In this document: positions 7,874 through 16,115 of the stretch, in pieces | Layout: the number at the start of each line of letters is the position of its first letter | How positions within the stretch are numbered: the stretch's first letter is position 1 | Made by a program: the position numbers and the translations under genes | Assembly: GCA_023664085.1 (NCBI GenBank) | Contig: JAMPGE010000023.1 | Coordinates: forward strand, 1 to 32,061 | From: Muribaculum sp. | Lineage (GTDB): Bacteria > Bacteroidota > Bacteroidia > Bacteroidales > Muribaculaceae | Length of the DNA: 32,061 bases | Direction: 5' to 3' | Notes under the pieces: generated by a model | What the model was told of the DNA's origin: nothing | Databases searched by the model: none | Seen by the model: the letters and a program-made list of their open reading frames with translations, nothing else

Positions 7874-9586
7874 CTAATTCGCAGACATTGCTCCCGTCCG
7901 ATCTTTGACAATGGCATTGGCAAGCTTCACGGCTTTGGAGATGTGGTCGCAGATATGGTCGGCGTCCATCAGCTTATCCACTCCCGCTGCATGAAGATCG
8001 TGGCGCACGCTTTCGTTCACACCCGACAGCACCACATGAATTCCCTCGCGGTGTGCTGACCGGATGAGTATCTCCAGATTGTGAATGCCGGTGGAATCGA
8101 TGAAGGGCACCTTTCGCATACGGATTATACGGACCACGGGTTTGTCTTTCATGGTGCTGCGCATCAGTTCGTCGAATTTGGTGGCCACACCGAAAAAGAA
8201 AGGTCCGTCCACTTCATACACCTCCACACCTTTTTCCAGATCGAGCACCTCATGATTTGATATATCGGTGCCTTCGGCAGTGTCGAGCTGATCGGAATAG
8301 ACTTTTATCTGAGTGTTTTCCATCACTCGGCGAAGGAAGAGCACGATAGCCAAAAGCAGTCCGATTTCTATGGCGATCGTAAGATCGAATATCACGGTTA
8401 GCGTAAACGTGACGGCCAGAACCGACAGATCGCTCTTGGGATTATGAAACAAGGCCCGCACAGTGCGCCAGCCGCTCATATTATAGGCCACGACAATCAA
8501 GACGGCCGCCAGACACGACATCGGCACCAGATTGATCAGCGGCATCGCAAATAGAAAAATCAGTAGCAGCACAGCCGCGTGGACCACTCCCGACACCGGT
8601 GTGCGTCCTCCGTTTGTGATATTGGTCATGGTGCGGGCTATGGCTCCCGTCACAGGTATGCCGCCGAAGAAGGGCACCACGGCATTGGCTATGCCCTGCC
8701 CGATAAGTTCCGTGTTGGAGTTGGTGCGCGACCCTGTCACACCATCTGCCACCGTGGCCGACAGCAGTGATTCGATCGCTCCGAGAATGGCTATGGTGAA
8801 GGCCGACGGCAGAAGCGCGTTGATGGTGGCCATGTTGAGCTTAAAGCCAGTGGGAGTAGGGATATCGGTGGGCAGATTGCCGAAACGTTTGCCTATCGTC
8901 TCCACATCCAGACATGGAAAATATTCCTTGAGAAAAAACACAGCCGCCGTCACAATGATTATCGAAATGAGGGCTCCGGGCAAACGTTTGGATATACGGG
9001 GCGTGAGGATGATGATCAGCAGGGATATCAGACCCACGCATAGCGTTGGTACGTCTATTTTGTCAAGGTTGGAAAAATACACTCCCCATTTGGGCAGAAA
9101 CTCGCTTGGCACTCCCGCAAGTCCAAGCCCGAAAAAGTCATTGATCTGGGTGGAGAATATGGTCAGGGCGATACCGGCGGTGAAGCCGACTACAATTGGA
9201 TACGGTATGAACTTGATGACGGTGCCCAGGTGAAACAGTCCGAGCATCACAAGTATTATTCCGGCCATAAAGGTGGCGATGGCAAGTCCCTGAAGCCCGT
9301 AGGTAGAGATGATATTGTAAACTATCACGATGAATGCACCGGTCGGACCACCGATCTGTACGGAATTGCCGCCAAAGGCCGACACCAGAAATCCTCCGAT
9401 GATTGCTGTGATAAGTCCTACCGTAGGGCTTACGCCGCTTGCTATGCCGAAGGCTATCGCCAACGGTAGCGCCACTATGCCCACTACTATACCTGCTATG
9501 AGATCGTCTTTGAATTTGGCAGCACTGTAATGGCTGAGTGCTGTAAACAATTTGGGTTTAAAGTCGATTTTTCCTGAAAATGTCAT
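7874..9586 (-). CDS. SulP-family inorganic anion transporter with STAS domain
   Basis: The 570-aa protein is a SLC26/SulP carrier for an anion such as sulfate or bicarbonate, in the inner membrane. The first 430 or so residues hold the hydrophobic helices, including the family motifs GIVALPLAIAFGIASG, GGNSVQIGGPTGAF and PVTGAIARTMTNITNGGRTP. Residues about 440-560 form the cytoplasmic STAS domain (VPFIDSTGIHNLEIL). Length is normal. The substrate cannot be told from the sequence. Bicarbonate would suit the CO2-dependent fermentation implied by pckA and frdCAB, but this is only inference. A TAATTTTG box lies about 105 nt upstream. Confidence 0.92.
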   Translation of the reverse strand: MTFSGKIDFKPKLFTALSHYSAAKFKDDLIAGIVVGIVALPLAIAFGIASGVSPTVGLITAIIGGFLVSAFGGNSVQIGGPTGAFIVIVYNIISTYGLQGLAIATFMAGIILVMLGLFHLGTVIKFIPYPIVVGFTAGIALTIFSTQINDFFGLGLAGVPSEFLPKWGVYFSNLDKIDVPTLCVGLISLLIIILTPRISKRLPGALISIIIVTAAVFFLKEYFPCLDVETIGKRFGNLPTDIPTPTGFKLNMATINALLPSAFTIAILGAIESLLSATVADGVTGSRTNSNTELIGQGIANAVVPFFGGIPVTGAIARTMTNITNGGRTPVSGVVHAAVLLLIFLFAMPLINLVPMSCLAAVLIVVAYNMSGWRTVRALFHNPKSDLSVLAVTFTLTVIFDLTIAIEIGLLLAIVLFLRRVMENTQIKVYSDQLDTAEGTDISNHEVLDLEKGVEVYEVDGPFFFGVATKFDELMRSTMKDKPVVRIIRMRKVPFIDSTGIHNLEILIRSAHREGIHVVLSGVNESVRHDLHAAGVDKLMDADHICDHISKAVKLANAIVKDRTGAMSAN

Positions 9587-9927
9587 GATTTGTCCGTTAA
9601 GTTCCGTTCTTTGGTGTTTATTTCATCCGCTCTGGTTTATTCCGGCAAACCAAACCGCATGAACATATGATCCCATTTCATAAAACGGCTGCAAAATTAC
9701 AACTTTTTTTTGAATCCTCTGAATTTTACTTTTTTGTGGCTATATATTATTTTGTGTAGTATGTCGTAATTTTTATGCATATCTTGATTATTACCGATTT
9801 ATACGATTTCAGTAGGGTGCGTGTATAGGTAAAATTCCCTGTATGTAGAGTTTGTTTAGTGACGTTTTATGTGGGGAGTATACTTGCTATTTATAATTTT
9901 GTGGCGTCTAATTAAACTTTTTATCTT
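9587..9927. other. Divergent intergenic region between the SulP gene and the secreted protein
   Basis: These 341 bp of AT-rich DNA hold no gene. They carry a minus-strand TAATTTTG box (9699-9692) for the transporter and a plus-strand TAATTTTG box (9894-9901) for the secreted protein. Neither has a clean TTTG partner at 20 nt. An 11-nt word, TATAGGTAAAA (9824-9834), is shared with the inverted repeats at 11219-11389. Confidence 0.55.
9894..9901 (+). promoter_or_regulatory. -7 box of the secreted protein gene
   Basis: TAATTTTG matches TAnnTTTG and lies 26 bp before the ATG. The upstream element is weak. Confidence 0.5.
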
Positions 9928-11139
9928 ATGCAAAACAAAACCCTACTCCTTGGTGCCGCCCTCCTTATGGGGGTCTCTCTCTCTGCCGCTGCCGCTCAGG
10001 TGGACCGGACCGAGCAAATTCTTGAAGACAATGTGACCTTCGTTTACTTCAACGATCTCCATGATGACGGCAGCTACTGGCCCAACTGGCAGTTTCAATT
10101 TGCCGATGAAAACGCAAAAACTCTCGGTGAAAGCGCCAGACTGACCTACTCTCTGAAGAAGGCTACCGAAGATATCAACGGAGGCACTCTCACTCCTTCT
10201 TATTTTAGCGACAATGCCATCAATTTCTACAGCAGCGAAGGCGTGCTTGCAGCCGGCGATTACACCATAGAATGCACCCTCCATTTCTACAACGGCGAAG
10301 AGGTGAGCAAAACTTTCACTACCGCTCCCGTCTCCTTCAGCGTTGCCGACCGCAGCAATCTTCCCGCCGCCAACCTTACCTACACCCTGAAGCCCGGCTC
10401 CGCCAACGCTTCTCTCGAATATACCATCACTTTGGCCAACGTTGATGCCGAAGGTGCCACCGCACGCGTTTGGGCCGATATCCCCGGCAACGTTACCGTT
10501 GCCGAAGCCAACGGTCTGACCGGCACTCTGCTCGTGGACGTATCAGCCGGCAACGTGCAGGCCTGGGTCAAGGGCCAGGTCACTCTCAGAGACGGCACTG
10601 TTATGACCACAAACCCCAACGACTTCGCATTGGTTTTCGAAAAGGAACTTTCCGCCGACACTCCGGTCATCTCCCTTTCCTGCTCCAACCCCAATCCTCT
10701 CACTGCCACTACCGGCACAGTTGATTATGAAATCACCGGCACCAACCTCGACAACCTCGATTATATCGAACTTTTCGTAGTCACCACAGGCGACAAGCCC
10801 GTATCCGCCACTATTACCACTAAGGATCTCAACGGCACCATCGCCCTCTACGATCTTAATGAAAAAGCCGTCACCGAACTCTGGGTCAAGGCCCGCGCGT
10901 ATTCTCTGAGCGGTGAGCAGAGCGAACTCGTGCAGTATCCCGGCGAAGCTCAGGGATGGACCGGTCTGAGCGTCGACACCACCAACACTGCCGCCGACGT
11001 GCAGTTCGTCACTGTAGAAAATCTGGATGTATTCAGCATTGACGGTCGCCTCGTTAGCCGCAACATGAATGCTGCCGAAATCAGCAATCTCCCCGCGGGC
11101 CTTTACATCGCCGGTGGCAAGAAGGTGCTTGTGAAGTAA
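9928..11139 (+). CDS. Secreted beta-rich protein with T9SS-like C-terminal tail
   Basis: The 403-aa protein has a clear signal peptide (residues 1-23, ending SAAAA). Several tandem beta-sandwich-like segments follow, without any recognised catalytic motif. The last 35 or so residues (VFSIDGRLVSRN, then LPAGLYIAGGKKVLVK) have the DGR...LPAGLYI...KKVLVK pattern of Bacteroidetes C-terminal sorting or adhesion domains. It may therefore be exported by a type IX-like route or processed at the surface. Codon choice is strongly skewed to C-ending codons (ACC, AAC, CTC, GAC) compared with neighbours, which suggests high expression. It is a single-gene unit ending in a strong terminator. Function is unknown; an abundant surface or secreted protein is the safest statement. 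Confidence 0.75.
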   Translation: MQNKTLLLGAALLMGVSLSAAAAQVDRTEQILEDNVTFVYFNDLHDDGSYWPNWQFQFADENAKTLGESARLTYSLKKATEDINGGTLTPSYFSDNAINFYSSEGVLAAGDYTIECTLHFYNGEEVSKTFTTAPVSFSVADRSNLPAANLTYTLKPGSANASLEYTITLANVDAEGATARVWADIPGNVTVAEANGLTGTLLVDVSAGNVQAWVKGQVTLRDGTVMTTNPNDFALVFEKELSADTPVISLSCSNPNPLTATTGTVDYEITGTNLDNLDYIELFVVTTGDKPVSATITTKDLNGTIALYDLNEKAVTELWVKARAYSLSGEQSELVQYPGEAQGWTGLSVDTTNTAADVQFVTVENLDVFSIDGRLVSRNMNAAEISNLPAGLYIAGGKKVLVK

Positions 11140-11180
11140 GAGCTTAATAGCCTTGATAAGACACCTGTCCATAAATATTC

Positions 11181-11213
11181 AAGCCCCGCCCATTATTATG
11201 AGCGGGGCTTTGA
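11181..11213 (+). terminator. Terminator of the secreted protein gene
   Basis: The arms AAGCCCCGC (11181-11189) and GCGGGGCTT (11202-11210) form a 9-bp GC-rich stem ending in T residues, 42 bp after the stop codon. Confidence 0.85.
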
Positions 11214-11218
11214 AGTGA

Positions 11219-11389
11219 TTTATAGGTAGAACAGAAAATATATGTGCTTTTTAGGGAATATAATTTTAGATTTAATTTGGCAGCTCGAAGAATTAGTAAT
11301 GGGGCTCCATTATGATTGATGAGAGATGGCGAAGTGAACTAAAAGGATTTTTCATAAAATGTGCATATATTTTCTGTTTTACCTATAAA
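11219..11389. repeat. 171-bp element bounded by ~29-bp inverted repeats
   Basis: The left arm 11219-11247 begins TTTATAGGTA and continues AACAGAAAATATATG. The reverse complement of the right arm 11361-11389 is nearly identical, differing at 3 of 29 positions. The core is 113 bp and has no ORF. The element sits between two convergent genes, immediately outside the end of the phage-head module. No target duplication is evident. It could be a MITE-like insertion, a recombination or attachment site, or a giant terminator hairpin. Confidence 0.65.
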
Positions 11390-11414
11390 CACCCTACGAA
11401 AACAAAAGAAGTGT

Positions 11415-12932
11415 TTAATGATGTTTTTTTGTATCGGTAAGACAGTCGGCCGATATCAAGGCCACTTCTTTCTTAAAGCCCTCCCGGATAAAACTGCCGA
11501 AGCACTGGAGGATATCAAGCAGTCCGGTGAGGGCATGGCGTGTCTGTTGATCGTAGAGCGTGCCGCTTACAGCCCCGCTGTCGAGTTTTCCCTGCAGCGC
11601 CGAATTCACTCCACTCACGTCTTCCATCATCTTTAGCTGAATCTGAAGCAGTTCCGTAATTCCTATATTGGTGGCGTTGCCGCTCACCTGCTGCGGCAAT
11701 GGTATCCCCGGCTTTGGCTTAAACATTATCACGCCGTTGAATCTGCTCCATTCGGCCGCGATATCCTCCATATCCACGTTATCAGGCAATGAGCCCTCCG
11801 GAAAGAGCAGCACCCCTTTTGCCGAGGCCCGCATTATCCAGTCAAACATCGTCACCAGTCGGTTTACGTATCTTTGCTGATCGATCAGATCGGCCACAAA
11901 CGAATGGATCTCTCCGTCGATAAAGGGATATGCCTTGAATACGTAAGGATGCGACCCGTGAGGATAAGGCGATTCGCCCTGCCGGAGCACATGGCCCAAT
12001 GGGGTGAGAAAATAATAATGCCATTTCTGCTCCATCCCCCAATAGGCTTTGATTAAATCTACGGAGGCCGGATCGCCCCCGCACGCCACGCATTCTTTCC
12101 TTCTGCGTTCATTCTCTTCGAGCACCGCCCGATCATAATCCTCCGCGGGGATGCGATACAGTGATCCGTCCGAGGTGTCGTGGCACCGATAATAGCCTCC
12201 CGGACTTCTGACCCACAGCTCTATCACCCTGCATCGTCCCGGCGCCGTCGGGGTTAGAAACGACAGTGCATCGCGCTCATTGCCGAATCGCGCTGCCAAT
12301 CCCGACAGAGAGTTGCCGCAGGCTTCGCGATATATGGATCTCAATCGTTCTATATCGCGGGGCGACTCTGCCATGGTGCTTACAAGTTCGGTGAAATCCA
12401 CGTCGTGAATCTCGCCCACTACTGACGCGTCCCATCCCCTGAAGTCGCGCATGGAGGTGTCGATAATAAAGTAGTCCGGCTGCACATAATCCGTCCAGTA
12501 GCCCCGACAGCCGTCGCGGGTTCCGTACCATTTGCGATGCACTGCCAAGCCGCTTATGAGGAATTCCTCCATGGTGCGGGCATACATTTCGTCGATCATA
12601 TTGCTTCGGGCATTGATATTGAGTTGCTCCAGCAGGCGGGCCGTCCGCAGATCGTCAGGCAGATCCAGATCGGATGCCGTGGGCGGCACATACTGATTTC
12701 TAAACACTCCCAACACATTTCTCACTATTCGGCGTATGAGATTGTTTTTCAAGGCTATGTTGCCCTGTTCGGAGATATATTGCTCTTCGCTTTTCCATAC
12801 GCCGTCCACACATATTCTATCGTCCCATTGGCGTCCGTAGGTATATCGCTTGCAACGCTCACGCTCCTCGCGAAATTCCTTCATTGCAAGCCAATGAGAC
12901 TTGGCAAGTTCAAGAAGATCAAGTCTTTTCAT
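11415..12932 (-). CDS. Phage portal-like protein
   Basis: The 505-aa protein resembles P22-type portal proteins, the dodecameric ring through which DNA enters the capsid. Typical features are the N-terminal helical region with YTYGRQWDD and NNLIRRIVRNVLGVFRNQ, the middle IELWVRSPGGYYRCHDT segment, and the C-terminal block LIDQQRYVNRLVTMFDWIMR followed by LQIQLKMMEDVSGVNSALQGK. The gene lies 11 bp downstream of the terminase gene and is the last gene of the minus-strand head operon. Beyond it lies only a convergent, unrelated gene, so the tail genes that normally follow are absent. The assignment rests on these sequence patterns and on the terminase and capsid neighbours. Confidence 0.8.
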   Translation of the reverse strand: MKRLDLLELAKSHWLAMKEFREERERCKRYTYGRQWDDRICVDGVWKSEEQYISEQGNIALKNNLIRRIVRNVLGVFRNQYVPPTASDLDLPDDLRTARLLEQLNINARSNMIDEMYARTMEEFLISGLAVHRKWYGTRDGCRGYWTDYVQPDYFIIDTSMRDFRGWDASVVGEIHDVDFTELVSTMAESPRDIERLRSIYREACGNSLSGLAARFGNERDALSFLTPTAPGRCRVIELWVRSPGGYYRCHDTSDGSLYRIPAEDYDRAVLEENERRRKECVACGGDPASVDLIKAYWGMEQKWHYYFLTPLGHVLRQGESPYPHGSHPYVFKAYPFIDGEIHSFVADLIDQQRYVNRLVTMFDWIMRASAKGVLLFPEGSLPDNVDMEDIAAEWSRFNGVIMFKPKPGIPLPQQVSGNATNIGITELLQIQLKMMEDVSGVNSALQGKLDSGAVSGTLYDQQTRHALTGLLDILQCFGSFIREGFKKEVALISADCLTDTKKHH

Positions 12933-12943
12933 ATTTTTAATTG

Positions 12944-15016
12944 TTACATAAAGTTGGCTTCATTGTTGATATACGACGTGCGGGCGGGCTTTCTGTGTTG
13001 CAAAGGAAGAATCCTCACTTCGTCCATCTCGTGGTAGGATATGTGCAATCCGATTGCCCGGGTCATAAGTATGTCGTCGTGGCATCCTGCCACTGCCGCA
13101 AAGCTTCCGTTGGGCAGCCTTTCATATTGCCTGAGTTCCTTGAGGGCTTCGGCATCGCGTTCCACATACTCCCCTTCGCGCACCGCCTTTATCAGCGTGG
13201 AGATCACCATCGGCTTCGTGGATACATTGGTATGAAAACCGTATCTTACGGCATGACCGCTCTCCACCTTGTCCGGCGCCGCCCTTCTTGCGTAAAGATT
13301 GGGATAATTCTCGCTCAGCAATACAAAGGGATACGGTGAACTGTCGGTGTCGGATATCCGTTCCGCCCGCGTCTCCATCGTGTTGCTCTCGATCACAAGC
13401 AGCGAATAGTCATAATAAGCGGCTATCACGGCCGCTTTCACCGCCACCAGATCAATGTCGGTATGGCCGCGCCACTGTGCCGCTACCGTCGGTGTCTTTC
13501 CTTCATCGTCCGGCAGACGATCAAAGACGGTAATCACCGTCCAGTCCGATTTGTCGGATCGTCCGCCGATATCCACCACCGTCAGGTAGCGGTTTGACAC
13601 TCCCGCCGCGCCCGCAGGTATATCCTTAAGAGGAAAACTCCAGATCTTCAGGCAACCGGTGGTATCGGCCATAAACCGTATATCGCTTAGATCCGGAAAG
13701 CCCTTATAGTCTTCGGCACTGAGTTCGCCGATTGCCTCGGGATCCCGGCATCCGGGCCGCAACCGCTCCACCGCTTCCGAAGCAAACACCATATGCCCTG
13801 AATGCGCGAAAGCCTCGATATCATCCGATGGATATTCTGAAGCCATAGAGGCATTATCGGCATATTTCGCCCTCTCTGTCTCAAACCAGTGGAGGGCTTC
13901 GAGAGTGGCTCCTTTTTCCCAGAGATTCCACATATATTGCCCCGATCGTGTCCGCCCCGTTTCCACCGCCGATTTCCGAGTGCTCAGGAGCTTTTCGGCA
14001 AAGTTTATCTTTTCTCCTTCCGTGGCAAACGGTATGGTATATTGGTCTATGTCGAACCAACTGATGAAAAACGCATGAAACTGGCTCACTCCCTTTTTGG
14101 CATCCAGATATTCGCGATGGAAGTAATTGCCGACTCCATTGGCGGTCGATTCCATCACGATCATCGTATCGGGAAGATTCAGCACTCCTGAACAGGCCGC
14201 CCGCACCGTGTCTTCGGGCTTTTTGCCCATTGTGGCTTTCCATATTCCCACCTCCGAAAGATGCACGAGGTTATAGTCTCCTCCACGGCAGGAGTCGGGA
14301 CGCTCCGCTGTGCCTATCTTTACCTTGCAGTTGCGCTGGGGCACTCTGAACGAACATCCCGATCTCCCTACTCCCACCATCTTTTTTTCGTTACCCCTGG
14401 GCACCGTGTCCGGCGGATACAGCAGTTGCAGGGGATAATGCTCTATCATTCTGTCGAACATATCCTTGATCTCATCCGTACCCGCGCCCTGATGGGCTAT
14501 TATCAATGAATTGAGTCCCTCGCAAACCACCATCTGCAGCCATGCCATGTATAACTGGGTGCAGGTAGACCCTCCCCATTGGCGAGCCTTTAGCAGAACC
14601 AACCGTATAGGCCTGCCCATGGACCGCTCCGCTTCAAAGCATTCCACAAGTTTTCTCTGAGGTCGGTTCAGCACAAAGGGGGAGTCCGGACCCCCTCCCT
14701 TGCGTTTGATATACGCATAGGTGGCGGCCCAGTAAGGGAAGTCGTATCTTATTCTTTGGCGATCAAGAGCTGTGCGGTATTCTCCCGGATTCGGATAGTT
14801 GGCCGATGCTTTAAGGTATGATCCGCCGCGCACAAGCAGCTTCACCTCATCTGTATCCATCATTGCCTCCGGCAGATACAAGGCTCCTCCGGGAGCGTCT
14901 TTCACGTCTACCCTCACTCTGCGGCCGGGAGATCCCTTTCCTGAAATCGGATCAAATTCCGAATTGATTAGCCTCAGTCGAGTATCGTTCTCTTCAATGA
15001 TATCATAAGCATTCAC
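12944..15016 (-). CDS. Terminase large subunit-like packaging ATPase/nuclease
   Basis: The 690-aa protein has the two-domain layout of TerL motors that pump DNA into procapsids and cut it. The ATPase half shows a Walker A-like KARQWGGST (143-151), an acidic Walker B-like HLSE (252-255) and the coupling motif MIVMESTANG (285-294). The RNase H-like nuclease half shows VVDIGG with Asp482 and LVIESN with Glu543, in the expected order. The start is GTG at 15016. Its first base overlaps the last base of the preceding stop (TAGTG), indicating translational coupling. No small terminase subunit was recognised nearby; the 130-aa protein at 18479 is a possible DNA-binding candidate. Confidence 0.88.
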   Translation of the reverse strand: MNAYDIIEENDTRLRLINSEFDPISGKGSPGRRVRVDVKDAPGGALYLPEAMMDTDEVKLLVRGGSYLKASANYPNPGEYRTALDRQRIRYDFPYWAATYAYIKRKGGGPDSPFVLNRPQRKLVECFEAERSMGRPIRLVLLKARQWGGSTCTQLYMAWLQMVVCEGLNSLIIAHQGAGTDEIKDMFDRMIEHYPLQLLYPPDTVPRGNEKKMVGVGRSGCSFRVPQRNCKVKIGTAERPDSCRGGDYNLVHLSEVGIWKATMGKKPEDTVRAACSGVLNLPDTMIVMESTANGVGNYFHREYLDAKKGVSQFHAFFISWFDIDQYTIPFATEGEKINFAEKLLSTRKSAVETGRTRSGQYMWNLWEKGATLEALHWFETERAKYADNASMASEYPSDDIEAFAHSGHMVFASEAVERLRPGCRDPEAIGELSAEDYKGFPDLSDIRFMADTTGCLKIWSFPLKDIPAGAAGVSNRYLTVVDIGGRSDKSDWTVITVFDRLPDDEGKTPTVAAQWRGHTDIDLVAVKAAVIAAYYDYSLLVIESNTMETRAERISDTDSSPYPFVLLSENYPNLYARRAAPDKVESGHAVRYGFHTNVSTKPMVISTLIKAVREGEYVERDAEALKELRQYERLPNGSFAAVAGCHDDILMTRAIGLHISYHEMDEVRILPLQHRKPARTSYINNEANFM

Positions 15017-15606
15017 TATCCGCAGTCTTTTATTTTATCGGCAAGGTTTATTATTATTTTGTCATATAAGGAACCCGGCAGCCTGATTGAACAGTCCGGT
15101 TTCCACGATGGATACGGGATGTAGTCCGCCACGTCCGGGGTGGCGTCCGGACAGTCGCTGCCGATAAAAAGGAGCGCCGGTCCGTCGCCAACCTGACAAA
15201 ATTGCAATAACGGATGTGCCGGACTCGCCATCCTCCGTAATTTTACCGGAATTATGAACGACGGATCCGTCATCACCGATGACGGTGCCCTTACCTCCCG
15301 CAAGACCCTGCTCCAATCGGGCATCTTTAATGCCGCCAAACGCAGGAAATCCGGAGGAAGGGGGATGTAGCCGCTTCTATCCGACAGCGGTATAGGTTCA
15401 AAAGGAAGCGGCTTATTGGTATCCACCAGATGAATCGGAGCCTGCTCAATAACTTCCGCCGCCACCCGCGGCAGCAGCTGAACCACAAGCTTATCCAAAG
15501 TCAACACCGCCGACGTTTCGTCGGCGGTGAGGGCTTGTTCCAGCCCCGGAGTCTCCCCAAGAATTATGCCGGCATCGTGGTGTATTCGCGACAAGGTATA
15601 CAACAT
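15016..15606 (-). CDS. Small head module protein, possibly head-completion/connector
   Basis: The 196-aa protein is not recognised by family. It lacks a signal peptide and membrane segments. It has an N-terminal helical part (residues about 20-60), a Pro-rich centre (PLPFEPIPLSDRSGYIPLPPDFLRLAALKM) and a beta-rich end. Phage head-completion adaptors of this size often contain a YIPLPxDFLRL-like segment, and it sits between capsid and terminase/portal genes, so a neck/connector role is a reasonable inference. It is coupled at both ends: 2 bp after the 141-aa gene stop and a one-base overlap with the terminase start. Confidence 0.6.
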   Translation of the reverse strand: MLYTLSRIHHDAGIILGETPGLEQALTADETSAVLTLDKLVVQLLPRVAAEVIEQAPIHLVDTNKPLPFEPIPLSDRSGYIPLPPDFLRLAALKMPDWSRVLREVRAPSSVMTDPSFIIPVKLRRMASPAHPLLQFCQVGDGPALLFIGSDCPDATPDVADYIPYPSWKPDCSIRLPGSLYDKIIINLADKIKDCG

Positions 15607-15608
15607 GG

Positions 15609-16034
15609 TCAGTATGAGCTAATCTTCAGTTTGATATTATTTGACTTCGCCACTTCCTCCACATCGCGTCGCGACATCACCTTCTCCCGAGCCACCCCGG
15701 TCATTCGCATGAGCTGCTGGCGCGCGGAGTTCAAGTCGGGTACGTCAATCACCCGATGGGCAACGCCGGATTCGCTATTCCCGCATACCACGGTATTCCG
15801 AGGTATTTCCTCTGATTCTTCGGTATGGATGATCTGTATTCGGCCGCGCTTGAAATACTGCGACCGTTCGATGATATTCTGAAGCACCGGGTCAGATGTG
15901 GCAAAACGGGCAGGCACCGATCCAAAGCCACTAAGCTTGCCTCCTGAAAAAGTCACGTTTATTGATTGTCTGCCGATAGTGAATATCACGGTCCAGTCAA
16001 TCATGCCATAGGCTCCATATGTCTTGTTTGTCAT
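15609..16034 (-). CDS. Small head module protein, possibly capsid accessory
   Basis: The 141-aa protein is of unknown family. The first 60 or so residues are beta-strand-rich (MIDWTVIFTIGRQSINVTFSGG). The last 40 residues (LMRMTGVAREKVMSRRDVEEVAKSNNIKL) resemble a short helix-extended-helix (HeH/LEM-like) module, as seen at the ends of some phage proteins. Position directly after the major capsid gene suggests a decoration or accessory protein. No catalytic motif is seen. Confidence 0.55.
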   Translation of the reverse strand: MTNKTYGAYGMIDWTVIFTIGRQSINVTFSGGKLSGFGSVPARFATSDPVLQNIIERSQYFKRGRIQIIHTEESEEIPRNTVVCGNSESGVAHRVIDVPDLNSARQQLMRMTGVAREKVMSRRDVEEVAKSNNIKLKISSY

Positions 16035-16115
16035 AATAAATACAGCGTTGAATGTTTTTCGTTTTTAGACCCCGGGATTCATAATACAGAACCCCGGGAT
16101 TTTGATAATCAAGTA

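Noticed and set aside
11219..11389. Phase-variable promoter interpretation of the inverted repeats
   Set aside because: Both flanking genes converge on the element, so a promoter inside would drive neither gene in either orientation. A mobile or recombination site is preferred.
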